From positions 62,001-126,000 of the forward strand of contig JAWPHD010001432.1 of NCBI GenBank assembly GCA_037043455.1: a stretch of DNA of 64,000 bases, in the 5' to 3' direction. The position numbers and the translations under genes were made by a program. This stretch comes from Cyrtodaria siliqua. Taxonomy: Eukaryota > Mollusca > Bivalvia > Adapedonta > Hiatellidae. Positions within the stretch are counted from its first letter, which is position 1; each line of letters starts with the position of its first letter. The notes below the pieces were generated by a model. It was not told the origin of the DNA, ran no database searches, and worked only from the letters and a program-made list of their open reading frames with translations. Shown here piece after piece: positions 48,155-59,276 of the stretch.

Positions 48155-48335
48155 ATACAACAATGAAATGCAATACAGTGTAGAGAAATGCAATATAAAA
48201 CAATGCAATACAAAATAATGTATTCAATATACCACAACACGCTACAAAACAATACATTTCGATACATTACAACGTAATGCAGTGCAGCACAATCTAGTAT
48301 CATGCCGTGTAATGTATTGCAGTTCAAGGCAATGG
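48155..48335. repeat. Degenerate CAATGCAATA-type simple repeat (block B)
   Basis: Block B copy of the tract at 25,665-25,855. It shows the same flanks but many small indels, as expected for a slipping simple repeat. Confidence 0.8.
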
Positions 48336-48749
48336 AACCTACTCAGTTCCTTTTCTTTAACATCAACAATAAGGTTATAACACAAGTTTAATTGATGTGT
48401 TGTTTGCACAGGTTATATAAAAGAGCGCAGGTAAGCAGAACAATTTTAATTACGGTAACATTTTCAAAATGGGTGTACGCGTGTTAACACTACGAAATAT
48501 TTGGTCAAGAATGTTGATACGATAAATAGCACTACGCGCATCATTGAAAGTTGAAAATGACTACATAAAGACCCTTACTAAGCAAGCATATATAGTGAAT
48601 TATCATCATCAGTGGAACAATTGTCAATGTCATCTTACTGGAATCAAAACATTTCTAGAAAATGAATTAATCACATTTGAACACAGGGTTTGCTACTTTC
48701 TGACAATATCACTATTGTTGCAGGCCAACATGTATAATTCCTTGTCGAA

Positions 48750-48820
48750 GAGTGGTGGATGCAGGATTACCGACTTGGAACGGTCAGTAGGCAATAAAGA
48801 ATACAGGTTAAACCCTCGAA
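48750..48820 (+). repeat. alpha-repeat, diverged (block B)
   Basis: GGATTACCGACTTGGAACGG; counterpart of 30,740-30,800. It sits exactly at the junction of the 4.5-kb A/B length difference. Confidence 0.6.
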
Positions 48821-49555
48821 CGATTTAAATATAAACAATAACATCTACTAATCAACAAATTAAAGAAAGAAATAAATAGATAGATAATGTTCAGTCTATT
48901 TTTTTCCATTTCCTTTTGGGTATTTTTGCTAAACGATATACTGATACTGTCCATTTGTATAATAACTATAAGCTATTGATTCTGATCATCTCAGCTAAAC
49001 ATTTGTATAATGCCTATCACATGTATCATGTACTGTATTTGTTAATACTATTGAAATCGTCTATTGCTCTTGAGGTACTAAACAAATTGTTTCAGAAAAA
49101 CAAAACAAAAACAAGGCTTTCATTATCTACTGTATTCATCAGCAATAGCTTGTGATTCTTTGTTCAACTACGATTTTATTTTAATTGTGTAGAGCTAACA
49201 CTATGTTATTAATAGAATATATGCATTTTGTTTTATGTACGTACAACATATGGACTACATATTGTTTAACAGTTACATTTTGAATTTGGGAGTTCGGATG
49301 TTGAATATGTCCTTATAAACTGCATAATGATAGCTGCCAACGGAAACCGGTTTCCAATGTTAAAATATATAGGAAATGGGCCTGTAGAAACCAAGCACAC
49401 ACACGCAATGGCACCGTACGTCAGCACTCTACCAAAAACTAAATCAAATGTGCAGATTGATTAACTGTCAATGACCCTCCCGTTCAATAATTAAACATGA
49501 CATTTATCCCACGTTATATTATCTCTGTTCGTCCATTTATGTCTCTTTGAGTCAC

Positions 49556-49559
<4 letters not shown>

Positions 49560-49597
<38 letters not shown>
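49560..49597. repeat. (CT)n microsatellite, block B
   Basis: An uninterrupted CT run of about 38 bp at the position equivalent to 31,612-31,672. Confidence 0.95.
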
Positions 49598-49599
<2 letters not shown>

Positions 49600-50084
49600 A
49601 TGTTTTGTTAACCCTGTATTTATTTGTTGGGTCACATTATATTGATTGTGAGTGCAGATTGCAGACATTATATTCTACTACCATACGACACTTACTGATA
49701 TTTCTAAACTTTATCCGACTTGCCAAGCAAATGGTAACCATTACCAGTTAATTCACTTGCATCCATACAAAGATAGCCAGTGTCAAGAATGTATGTTTAT
49801 GGACATTTCTATGACTTATATTGTTGGGGTTATATGATTTAGCTACCCAATATGTCACAATTATAGACCTAGGTATCGCTTGCACATTGTAAACATGGTA
49901 ATATATCTTATCAATATATATTAGAACCATTACAATAATGGCTATTTCGGCTGATAAAGAAACTGATATTCATATTTGGCTCATATTTAAAAATATTGGC
50001 ACAATCGGGTTTGTTGTTCTTAATATAGCCATACAATATCTAGCATCTATTTCAATGTTATAACATGTCAAGTAAAATAACAAG

Positions 50085-50458
50085 ACAACTCAACCAACGT
50101 TATGTAATTGATGCACACAACCAACGTGATGTTATTGATGCACACAACCAACGTATTGTTATTGATGCACACAACCAACGTGATGTTATTGATGCACACA
50201 ACCAACGTGATGTTATTGATGAACACAATCAACGTGATGTTATCGATGCACACAACCAACGTGATGTTATTGATGCACACAACCAACGTGATGTTATTGA
50301 TGCACACAACCAACGTGATGTTATTGATGCACACAACTAACGTGATGTTATTGATGCACACAACCAACGTGATGTAATTGATGGACACAACCAACGTGAT
50401 GTTATTGATGCACACAGCCAACGTGATGTAATTGATGTACACAACCAACGTGTTGAGG
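50085..50458. repeat. 30-bp minisatellite, ~12 units (block B)
   Basis: The same unit as 32,612-33,640 and the same flanks (AGCATCTATTTCAATGTTAT left, ACTATCGATATTAAGGTACC right). Units are nearly uniform, with GATGTTATTGATGCACACAA. The array is about one third the length of the A copy. Confidence 0.95.
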
Positions 50459-51087
50459 TAGCTTACGAGTGATTGCACTGAGATCTCACAAGACTATCGA
50501 TATTAAGGTACCGATCAGTACCGACCATTCGATTATCATACTGTCATGTAGGCAAAGTTTCTTTCTGCCCTTGAATTAAGTTGGCATGTAAAATACCTAT
50601 TGGCGGTATGTTTGACGAGCATGGCTTTCAACGTGCTATTAGAAGAAGAAGATAAAGAAGAATTAGAACAAAAATAAGTTATCGATATAGAAAAAGAATA
50701 ACAACAACAACAGAATAAGTTACATTATTGTTATCCATGTTACTCTTAATGCCTGACTATGTTAATAGTATCATCGCAATTTCCGAAGACAGTGCAAAAT
50801 GGTATTGTATCCGTTTAAATAACACTCCAGTGCTGTGTCATGAGGTTACTGTATCGAGGAGAAAACAAATTTATAATTGGGTCATTGTGTCATTGACTAT
50901 TTGACGTTATGGCCATAAAGACACTGGGTCATTCCTTAATATTAGGATACCGTCTCTGAAATGTCATTATTGTTAATATAATTTTAAACACTTATTTAAA
51001 GAAATACATTGAAATAAATGTCTTATATAATGTGATAATAAAAATATATTACACCCATCACATAAATACATTAGCCATTGCACTGAA

Positions 51088-51290
51088 AGCAGACATAAAA
51101 GTTGAACAAAAAATGGATCATTCAAGGACCACAGTCAGCCAAAGACAAGCATGGCAACAAACAGTTGCAAGGATTAATAAAGGGCAAGGTATATACTATC
51201 ACAAACAAAAATGGATTGAAGTTAGGGCTACGTCTTGTAACGGTCAACGAACAGGCCGCTGGGGGTTTAAAACCAGGCGCTAGCTTAATA
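51088..51290 (+). repeat. alpha-repeat (block B)
   Basis: Counterpart of 34,245-34,430. It stops at AAACCAGGCGCTAG, lacking the GTGCACCAAACC part kept in A. Confidence 0.8.
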
Positions 51291-51709
51291 CTGAAATATC
51301 CGACTTGATATATATTTTAACAAACTAGGCACATTAAGATGACACATACGTATACAGACTAGATTCACACACATCATTCACAGTTGGTGCATACTAGTCC
51401 TCTAAACGCGGTAAGAATTTACCATTTGGCTGACAAATCCATATATTGTTTAAAATGATAATGTCGATTGACAGCTGTTCACATGGATACTATTGTAGAA
51501 ACAAATGCACTAATTTGGAATGTAAAGGATCACAATTAACACGCATCACTGAACATTAAATTTTAATGTCAGTCAGTACATGTTAAGATATACCATTTTT
51601 TGAGGACTTTAATCTTTATTCGTAATGAAAGAACATCATGCTAATTGCTACATGGAAAGAGATAGTATCCACTAGATGGATATTATAGAACTTCTGCTAT
51701 TGCTTTACT

Positions 51710-51850
51710 GGATAATTTCGAGGTTGTGCACACATAAAATCGTTTTAAGCTAACCTGTAGGCTTTATTGCCTACTGACAGTTCTGGGTCGGTAACCCCGT
51801 TTTCACCTTTTTTTAAATATGCTCATTTATTTCGGGTTTTGTTGCAGTGC
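51710..51850 (-). repeat. alpha-repeat fragment (block B)
   Basis: GCCTACTGACAGTTCTGGGT, with GTTGCAGTGCGGACCTAC downstream. Counterpart of 36,900-37,030. Confidence 0.6.
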
Positions 51851-52679
51851 GGACCTACAGTTACCTATGTATTGTTATATGATTCATTTCATGATACGTT
51901 TTGATTTAAAACGCCATATACAATGTTTCTTAATGATTCCAAATGACCTGGAGCTGATAGAAATTCCCATAAACATAAACTGCGGAGATATCGATAATAA
52001 ATGCATCAAATTTCAAAAGTAAATTTATTAGTGTGGATCATAGTCATTCAAGACAAAAACAACGAACATCCATTTTCAGAAATGGAGGATTTATTACCAC
52101 CAAGTCTGATCAACCAACTCTTTCTCCATACTTGTATTTGTCCGATTTGCAACTCTGTATCAAGATTAACGTTTCAAAATGAAAATGCTTTACATTCTTT
52201 ATTTACAAAAGAAGGCAGTATAAACTGACGAACAGGAAATGTGGTTTCATTTAAAAAGTCAGACTATGATGCAAATCTTGGTATCTGTTTTCAGAAAACG
52301 TACGTCTTGATTTCTTCATGTTCAGTATCGATCACCTTTCAATAAATCATACAGCGTAAACGCTATCAGATAGATAATTTATGTTTGGCGTGGCTTATCT
52401 AAAAGGACTTGTAATGTTTAGTGGAGACATTTAAAAAGACTCACTAAACCACATTACGTGGACACGGTCTTACCTTTATGACCCCAAGGTCGCATCTTTG
52501 CCTATATGGCGAAACGGGGTACCCTGGGGTCATCACTATAGTCGGTCAAATCTAGCTCAAATTGCTTCATTTTGTGTTTTTATCGTAATATAATTGTAAT
52601 CAAATCTATAATGAAACGTTTCTTTTTTTTTTATACTTAAAATGTGTGTTTAATCGATAAAATATCAGTCGGTACGAAC

Positions 52680-53101
52680 GCAGCATCGGTGCGAATGTGT
52701 AAGCTCCGCCTACTTTGTGACGTCATAACATATTCAAAGCCGTACAACATACACACAAGAAATAGATCTTCACTAATCATAGTTATTCGATATTGTACTT
52801 ATAATTAAATATAATATTTGTTAAAGACGTATTCTAAACTTATCTTTTATTGATATTAAAAAGAAAATATGTAAATATTTTATTAACTACAAATAATAAC
52901 CGAGATTCTGCAACGCGTATTTATACAGAAAGTAAACACGACACATTCGCGCGCCATTTTATTATTTTCAGTCCAGACTCCTTCGCGTATAGCTAAATTA
53001 ATTAATTAATTAGCCGGAACGTTCTCAATAGATCAAATTGTTTAAGCCATTGACGGCGCGCTGAGCCTGGGAGAGAGCGCGTGTGACAGAGATTCGCCAG
53101 G
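52680..53101 (+). promoter_or_regulatory. Putative TATA-less promoter and 5' leader
   Basis: Upstream of the candidate exon lie a CTCCGCCTAC box (52,704), a perfect CRE TGACGTCA (52,718-52,725), and CGCGCCATTTT (about 52,950-52,960, a YY1-like core on the minus strand). A CpG-dense leader follows; I count about 20 CpG between 52,940 and 53,210 against very few in neighbouring DNA. The TTAATTAATTAATTAG tract at 52,998 is the only A/T-rich part. Function is inference. Confidence 0.35.
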
Positions 53102-53209
53102 ATGGAGCGAGAATTCATTTCCTGCAGTGGTCGAAATTCCACGACCGGGTTGCAAGATAATTTTGGTGAAATTCAGCGGACTTCGACATTGATCACGAAC
53201 TTAACCAAG
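53102..53209 (+). CDS. Candidate first coding exon of an unrecognised gene
   Basis: ATG at 53,102 (A at -3, G at +4) opens exactly 36 codons ending in AAG, followed by GTAAGC at 53,210, a consensus splice donor in phase 0. The peptide starts MEREFISCSGRNSTTG and ends STLITNLTK. It is hydrophilic, with no signal peptide, membrane segment or motif that I recognise. The exon is CpG-rich like its leader, unlike the A/T-rich sequence on both sides. No second exon is obvious in the remaining 10.8 kb, and the counterpart in block A is missing. It may be a real gene start, a fragment carried into the segment, or chance. I do not know a function. Confidence 0.35.
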
Positions 53210-54220
53210 GTAAGCCAAATAGTATGTTCCCTTCATCCCTCTTAGAGAGTTCCAGCGGATATATCCGTACAGTACCCTATAACCACAGGAATTCGAAATT
53301 ATATGTTGCGTATGAATAAAAATCACGACAACACGTATTTAGGGTAGATCTATAATAAAACGATGGGTGGGGTACATATTTTTTCATCATTTTATTCCTA
53401 CACAACTTACAATATCGAATTCCTGTGCTATTCATAATTTTCTATTACAGAGATGTTGAGATTTTATTTTATTTTCAGTAGGTGATAAAATTTGTGTTAC
53501 TTAGTTTTTATCCTTAGGTTCTATAGTAAAATAAAAATCTTTAGCAGAGTAAAAAGATGATAATTTTCAAGATTTTGATTTTAAAAGATACATATATTGA
53601 ATCAATTTGCATGAATGTGCATGAAATATGCTGGGTTTTAAAAGAATCACACTGTAGATACCTAAATTTTAACAGTAAACTTGGTTGAACATCAAGGATA
53701 AAGACCGAGTTTATCACCTACCAGAATGTATTGGTAATGTCTTATTTCTGGTCACCGATTGGTCAGTTTTTTTGATGATGCTGTATCAAAATTATGAATA
53801 ACTTACAACACCCCGCAAACCCCTCCCACATGTTGTTTGTTTCTCCCGGTAGAGCGTTTCTTCAGATCACCCCACCCCAGCTAGCCACCTAGTTCCTAAA
53901 TGTGATGAGACCGCGATCATCTTCCAAAATGTTAACAACTGCAGTATTTTACATTTAAAATTGTAAATCGGTTGATGGTCCTACGCTCAGGTGAAAAGCG
54001 CTACAGGTGGGGCTGACCCTGCAAGCTAGAGACCCTCAGATAAAGTCCCGGTTGGGGTACAATATTTTCCCCACCTGTTCTATTTAGCACAGCCCTCATA
54101 AAAGTAATAAAATGGAGCTCATACGTTGATAATCCGAGCCTTCTCTGACCTTACCAGCCCTTTTTATGATTTTGATATTTAATCCGGCTGTGAAAAGCTG
54201 CAAACAAAAGAAGAAAAGGG
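53210..54220. other. Possible intron; no other gene seen
   Basis: A/T-rich to about 53,800, then a GC-richer stretch (53,815-54,075) with ACCCCGCAAACCCCTCCCAC and AAAGTCCCGGTTGGGGTAC that I cannot assign. No clear acceptor plus open exon was found. Confidence 0.35.
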
Positions 54221-54515
54221 GGCTAAGTTGCGGTACACTTTTAAAAGTAAAAGTGTACCGCAACTTTGCAGCAAATTTCATTTGCATAACATTTTTAGCT
54301 GTAATCTTCTGGTGATGTTTTGGCAATGTTTGCTACAACTTTGCCGCAGAACTCATTTACATCTAGTAGAAGTGTGCGGCAACTTTGCAGCAAATTTTAT
54401 TTGCATAAAATGTTTCTCTGCAATGTTCTAGCTATCTGGCGATGCTTGTGCTGATGTTTGCTGCAAAGTTGCGACAATGTTCGCCAATACATCGCGGCAA
54501 ACTTTTTCAAAATAA
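54220..54515 (+). repeat. Left subrepeat cluster (foldback-like arm)
   Basis: Recurring words: CGCAACTTTGCAGCAAATTT (twice), ATTTGCATAA, and AATGTTCGCCAATACATCGC then GGCAAACTTT at its inner end. The last motif appears inverted in the cluster at 58.2-58.6 kb. Confidence 0.6.
54227..54264. repeat. Perfect 16-bp hairpin
   Basis: GTTGCGGTACACTTTT (54,227-54,242) is exactly complementary to AAAAGTGTACCGCAAC (54,249-54,264) with a 6-base loop. It is the outer edge of the left subrepeat cluster. Confidence 0.9.
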
Positions 54516-54689
54516 ATAAAGGACTGAAATTATAAAATAGAACAATGGTGCGCCGTTTAAAAAAATAATAATTATTATGCTGAATTCATATTGTAAATTA
54601 AAATTCTGGAATACAAATTTATCCTAATCCGTAACTTACAAAGTTGACAAAGCCATACAATAATAAATTACATCCAGACATGTGTAAAA

Positions 54690-55448
54690 TGCAAGTTTAT
54701 GCTCATTTTCATGGAAATGTCAAAAACTCCTAACTTTCATTCAAATATTACTCTAATTTACATGGAAATGTCAAAGTTGTCTTTTTCCACATTACTTTCA
54801 TTTTTATGGAGATGTCAAGCGCTGTCATTTCTGCATTACTCTCATTTTCATGGAGATGTCGAACACTTTCATTACTCCCATTTTCATGGAAATGTCGAGC
54901 ACTGTCATTTCTGCATTACTCTCAATTTCATGGAGATGTCGAGCGCTGTCATTTCTGCATTACTCCCATTTTCTTAGAGATGTCGAGCTCCGTCATTCCT
55001 GCATTACTCTCATTTTCATAGAGATGTCGAGCGCTGCCATTTCTGCATTACTCCTATTTTCATAGAGATGTCGAGTGCTGTAATTTCTGCATTACTCCCA
55101 GTTTCATGGAGATATCGAGCACTGTAATTTCTGCTTTACTCCTGTTTTCATAGAGATGTCGAGCGCTGTCATTTCTGCATTACTCTCAGTTCCATGGAGA
55201 TGTGGAGCGCTGTAATTTCTGCATTACTCCTATTTTTATAGAGATGTCGAGTGCTGTAATTTTTGCATTACTCCTATTTTCATAGAGATGTCGAGTGCTG
55301 TAATTTCTGCATTACTCTCATTTTCATGGAGATGTCGAGCGCTGTCATTTCTGCATTACTCCCATTTTCTTAGAGATGTCGAGCTCTGTCATTCCTGCAT
55401 TACTGAACTCTCATTTTCATAAAGATTTCCAGCGCTGCCATTTCTGTA
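54690..55448. repeat. 44-bp minisatellite, left part (~17 units)
   Basis: The unit is CTGCATTACTCTCATTTTCA, TGGAGATGTCGAGCGCTGTC, ATTT. The first units (54,700-54,790) are diverged. The array stops at CATTTCTGTATTA, where a transposon is inserted, and resumes at 57,052. Confidence 0.9.
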
Positions 55449-55724
55449 TTAGGCTTAATAAAATTATACCTGAGTTTACTGTAACCCGACCGACCCTTTG
55501 AAAACACCCCCGACTCCCCTTTTTTTTATTGAAAAAAATAATTAAAAAAGAAACATAAACATTTTTTTTTTCATTTTTTTTTTGAAAATAAAGTTTTGTT
55601 CACACGATCACGGCTGACTCATGAGCTCATTGTCCTGCTGTTGGAACTGACCCTCTTCCGGACTTGCAAAAAATAAATTAACCTGTTTTATCACTTTGCT
55701 ATAATTGCAAGTGATTCATCATTG

Positions 55725-56309
55725 TTCAAACCCCGCCGGATGCTGGTCTCTCCATTATCATCTTTCATTTATTCATTGCTTATCATTCATTACCATTCGG
55801 CAAAAATCCACCTTCTCGGTCCTCAAATTTGCTTCATGAGTAGTTAGTACCTCACTGCTGACTTGTGACGATGTTAGGCCGACGTTCACTGAAAGAAGGA
55901 AAGCTGTAGACAGAAATTCGTTGGTTCTTCGTATGGCGCGTCTAAAGTATGCAGTGGCCAGTAGCCTAGTAGTGGCATAGTAGCTTGAATGGAGTACCAT
56001 TGAGTACTAGGGGGAGGCTGTTTCACAGCAATAGACAATATCAGAAGACATATCAGCAATGTCCCAGAAACAGTACAATCCGAAGGAAAAAAGAGAAAAA
56101 TCAGGTGAACTGCGGGTGAACAGCGAGAGTCGTCGCAGAAACGGAATATACAGCGAGGCTTCAGCAGAAAGTATGTCAGAACAGATCACCATCTAGTAGG
56201 AGGGACAACAGCAGAGCTGGCGGAAGATGGAGTGAGGGGAGGCGAAAGAAAGGAGCAGATAAAAGGGGTTGAGAAGGTGGGCCAAAAAAAAAAAAAAAAA
56301 AAAAAAAAA
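55725..56309 (+). mobile_element. Retroposed sequence with poly(A) and 14-bp target duplication
   Basis: GTGATTCATCATTG occurs at 55,711-55,724 and 56,310-56,323. Between them lie 559 bp ending in about 26 A (56,284-56,309). This is the signature of target-primed retroposition of a polyadenylated RNA in + sense. The insert is not A/T-rich. It holds a 45-codon frame at 56,057-56,194 (MSQKQYNPKEKREKSGE..., stop TAG), and no RT or box A/B is recognisable. It may be a 5'-truncated processed pseudogene, a retrocopy of a non-coding RNA, or an unknown SINE. Confidence 0.8.
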
Positions 56310-56450
56310 GTGATTCATCATTGGGAAAAGAGCCAGTTGTTGTCGGGCCTTTTGGGAAACAATAAAACATACACAATTTCATATTGTTATCTATTGTAGT
56401 TTTTAAAATACCACATTTTCCCTTTCATCAAAGCTCATGGCCACCTTTAA

Positions 56451-56947
56451 GGGACACTGTCCGTAACTTTTAGCTTATAAAACACCCAATAATTATACAC
56501 TAAACATTATTCAATATTTACTAATTAAAAGCAAGATTGTTTAACGGAATTCAATCGCGGTACAAAAAAAAGCAAATCCACTTCGTGGGTTTGAACTCGC
56601 AGCCCAAACTCGCAGTCTAAACTCGCAGTAAAAATAACTGTGCGTGAGTGTAAATTTGTCCGAACTCGCTCCCGACTGAGCTAAGCGGGCTATACATCTT
56701 ACGCAATACATACTATGGTGAAAACCTAGTGCGCTATGGAATTCACGTGAACGCATAAAAGGTAAATATTGTGGGTCCCACTTTATTTACATTTAATAAT
56801 TAAAACTTTTTTTTTTCAAACTCACGAATGTATTCCTACATACTTCTTAGGGTCTATCCTCATGTTTTCATGTATACATTTCAATGAATAAAAGTCAGAC
56901 AGTTATTTGGTTATGCTCAATATCTGCTTACTTACGGACAGTGTCCC
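56451..56947. mobile_element. MITE with perfect 16-bp TIR
   Basis: GGGACACTGTCCGTAA at 56,451-56,466 is exactly inverted at 56,932-56,947. TTTAA flanks both ends (56,446-56,450 and 56,948-56,952) as a likely target duplication. The family is not assigned: TTAA would fit piggyBac, but the GGG terminus does not. Confidence 0.8.
56575..56695 (-). repeat. tRNA-like sequence inside the 0.5-kb MITE
   Basis: On the minus strand, GCCCGCTTAGCTCAGTCGG (near 56,673-56,691) is a good box A/D-arm, and GAGTTCAAACCCACGAAGTG (near 56,580-56,599) resembles a box B. The spacing of about 85 bp is longer than a tRNA because of a repeated GCGAGTTTAGACT/GCGAGTTTGGGCT segment. It is probably a SINE-type or captured tRNA head. 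Confidence 0.5.
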
Positions 56948-57051
56948 TTTAAGTGTAACTTCGCCATAAAAAAATAAAATAAAATGTCTACCTACCTACC
57001 CTATTTTTTTTAACAACGTTACAGTAAACACAGGTATAATTTTATTTGGCC

Positions 57052-57275
57052 TTACTCTCATTTTCATAAAGTTGTCGAGTGCTGTCATTTCTGCCTTACT
57101 CCCATTTTCATAGTGATGTCGAGCGTTGTCATTTCTGCATTACTCCCATTTTCATAGAGATGTTGAGTGCTGTCATTTCTGCATTACGCCCATTTTCATG
57201 GAGATGTCGAGCGCTGTCCTTTCTGTATTACTTCCATTTTCATGGAGATGTCGAGCGCATTAATTTCTGCATTTC
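57052..57275. repeat. 44-bp minisatellite, right part (~5 units)
   Basis: Continues the array of 54,690-55,448 in phase after the inserted element: TTACTCTCATTTTCATAAAG, then units with GAGATGTCGAGCGCTGTC. Confidence 0.9.
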
Positions 57276-57290
57276 TGGATATCTTAGAAT

Positions 57291-58209
57291 AAGCAACAGA
57301 CCCTAGACAGACACACAAACGTAAATATACACATTTACCTCTGGAGGTCAGGGGTTTTGAAGATGAAAAACTTGCTATTTTGTGACATATAAAAATAAAA
57401 CAGTTAATATAAACTTACAATATACAGGTGTGGAACATCCTGTTCAGAATATTCACTCATACAGCTACATGATAACTGGCTATATTAATGCAATAAGACC
57501 ACAATTTCATGAACACAATGTCATGTGTTTCTAATAGTATAACCTCTACATGATACTGCATGATACTGCTTCAGATCAAAGGAAATTGCATAATACCTGG
57601 TAATAATAATTAACTGACCCAGTGAGCAATTTTATGTTCCAGCATTTCTTTTTCACTCTATCATAAATTGGGTGTTTCTACATGACTGTACACTGTCTTT
57701 GGCACATGTATATTTAGGCATTAAACAGACCTGTTGGCAAGGCCTATGTAAACTTCAAAATTCAAAAATACATTCTAAAAGTCCAGACTCTATTGTACCC
57801 ATCTCGGTACGCCCTAAGTAAGGCACATTGAGTTTGTTGGCGGAGGGACTATAAACCTTAGAACTACACAAACATACACACGACTGTACACTTATATTTT
57901 TCTAATATTAGCATTAATTATCTTTATGAAAATTCAGAATGACTTAAAACTATTAAATTGGCTTGTCATCATGTTATAAATGCAAATTAATACTGCATTT
58001 TGCACTTGGGATACAATTTTAATTGTTCTCAGGTTTAAATGTTTGAGTTATCATGGTGTTTGGTATTTAAAAATGTTCTTGCAACACAATAATAAATATT
58101 TTGCTTATTCTGAAAGAAATATGGTTCCACTAAAAATGTATACTTGGCAAAATGACTCGTTCAAGTGGTCCTTTGACATAAAATGCAAATTTCACTTTAT
58201 TACTCACTT
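57291..58209. other. No gene seen
   Basis: A/T-rich. The 80-codon plus frame at 57,980-58,222 has no recognisable feature. Confidence 0.45.
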
Positions 58210-58612
58210 TAGTAATAAGTAACACAGAAATAATACAATTCTGTATAAAGTTTAAGTTTTGCGATGATGTTTTGGCGAACAGAGATACAGCAGATCAGAA
58301 TGGAAAAGTTTGTCGTGATGTTGTGGCGAATAAAGAAACGGCAAATCTGAACTGAAAAGTTTGTGATGATGTTACGGCGTGCAATAAAACAATTAATCAG
58401 AATGGTAAAGTTTGTCGCGATGTTGTGGCGAACAAAAAATACTGCAAGTAAGTTTGTGGTGATGTTATGGTGAACGTTCCAAATAAATAAATGTTTGTAG
58501 CGAACTTCTGGCAAACATATATAGGTTTTAGGCGAGTTTGCGGCAAATTCACCGAAGATTACCATGGTGTTTGCGGCAACATTACCGCTAGTGGCGAACA
58601 ATTAATATACAC
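58210..58612 (-). repeat. Right subrepeat cluster (foldback-like arm)
   Basis: About five imperfect ~60-bp units with AAAGTTTGTCGCGATGTTGT then GGCGAAC. The reverse complement GTTCGCCACAACATCGCGAC then AAACTTT matches the end of the left cluster. The two clusters thus form inverted arms around ~3.7 kb. The 130-codon minus-strand frame here is a repeat artefact. Confidence 0.6.
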
Positions 58613-59276
58613 TAGGTACATTTGAAAACGCACATCTTTTTGCTGATGAAATTTATTATGATCCCATAAAGCTACAACAACACAATTTTGTAATATTCAT
58701 ATATCATCCTTATTTTATTCATTTGCCAAATTTCATCAGCTTTGGTCATGCCCCCAGACCCGCATAGCGGCCTCCAGCGCTACGTGAGGTCGACGAACAA
58801 CCACTGATGGCTCGGCTTCACATCCGAAATGTTTCATGAAAATGGTGAATGTCTCATTAAAATCAAGCAAATGGGACATTTTGTCTCATTGAAATTCACT
58901 ACTAGGGTGATCCCTGCCTGTTAATTTTGGTGCCCTGCCTCGTTTGTTAGCATGATTAAAGGCAGGTAACTGACTGACTGAACTGTATTTCCTAAGATTC
59001 AGGGGCAAATTAATATCGAGTTGGTGTTTACAGAATTTAGTATCTCACAAACCAACATCAATCATGAAATTGGTAAAATCCTACACTCCTTGCCAGAACC
59101 TTGGCATCATTTGGTAGATTATAATACATACATGTATATGTATATGTATTACAGTAACCAGTTACATGTCTCGCTAAACAGATATTACCCTTGCCAGTCA
59201 CGGTAGGAACTTTCTGGCGCTTAAACACATTTTCTGTGTTTTTCGGTTCTTGTTTATTTCTTAATAAAAAGTTTTG
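58613..59276. other. No gene recognised; short GC-richer patch
   Basis: GC-richer sequence at 58,748-58,830 (ATGCCCCCAGACCCGCATAG, GTGAGGTCGACG) encodes no long frame. The remainder is A/T-rich. Confidence 0.4.

Larger units (their letters stand above)
55452..57051. mobile_element. PIF/Harbinger-like MITE inside the minisatellite
   Basis: The left end GGCTTAATAAAATTATACCT and the right end, reversed, GGCCAAATAAAATTATACCT continue as GAGTTTACTGTAAC and GTGTTTACTGTAAC. This gives a ~34-bp TIR with three mismatches. TTA at 55,449-55,451 and TTA at 57,052-57,054 form a 3-bp target duplication. GGC/GGG termini with a TWA duplication are diagnostic for PIF/Harbinger. There is no transposase; two other insertions are nested within it. 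Confidence 0.85.
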
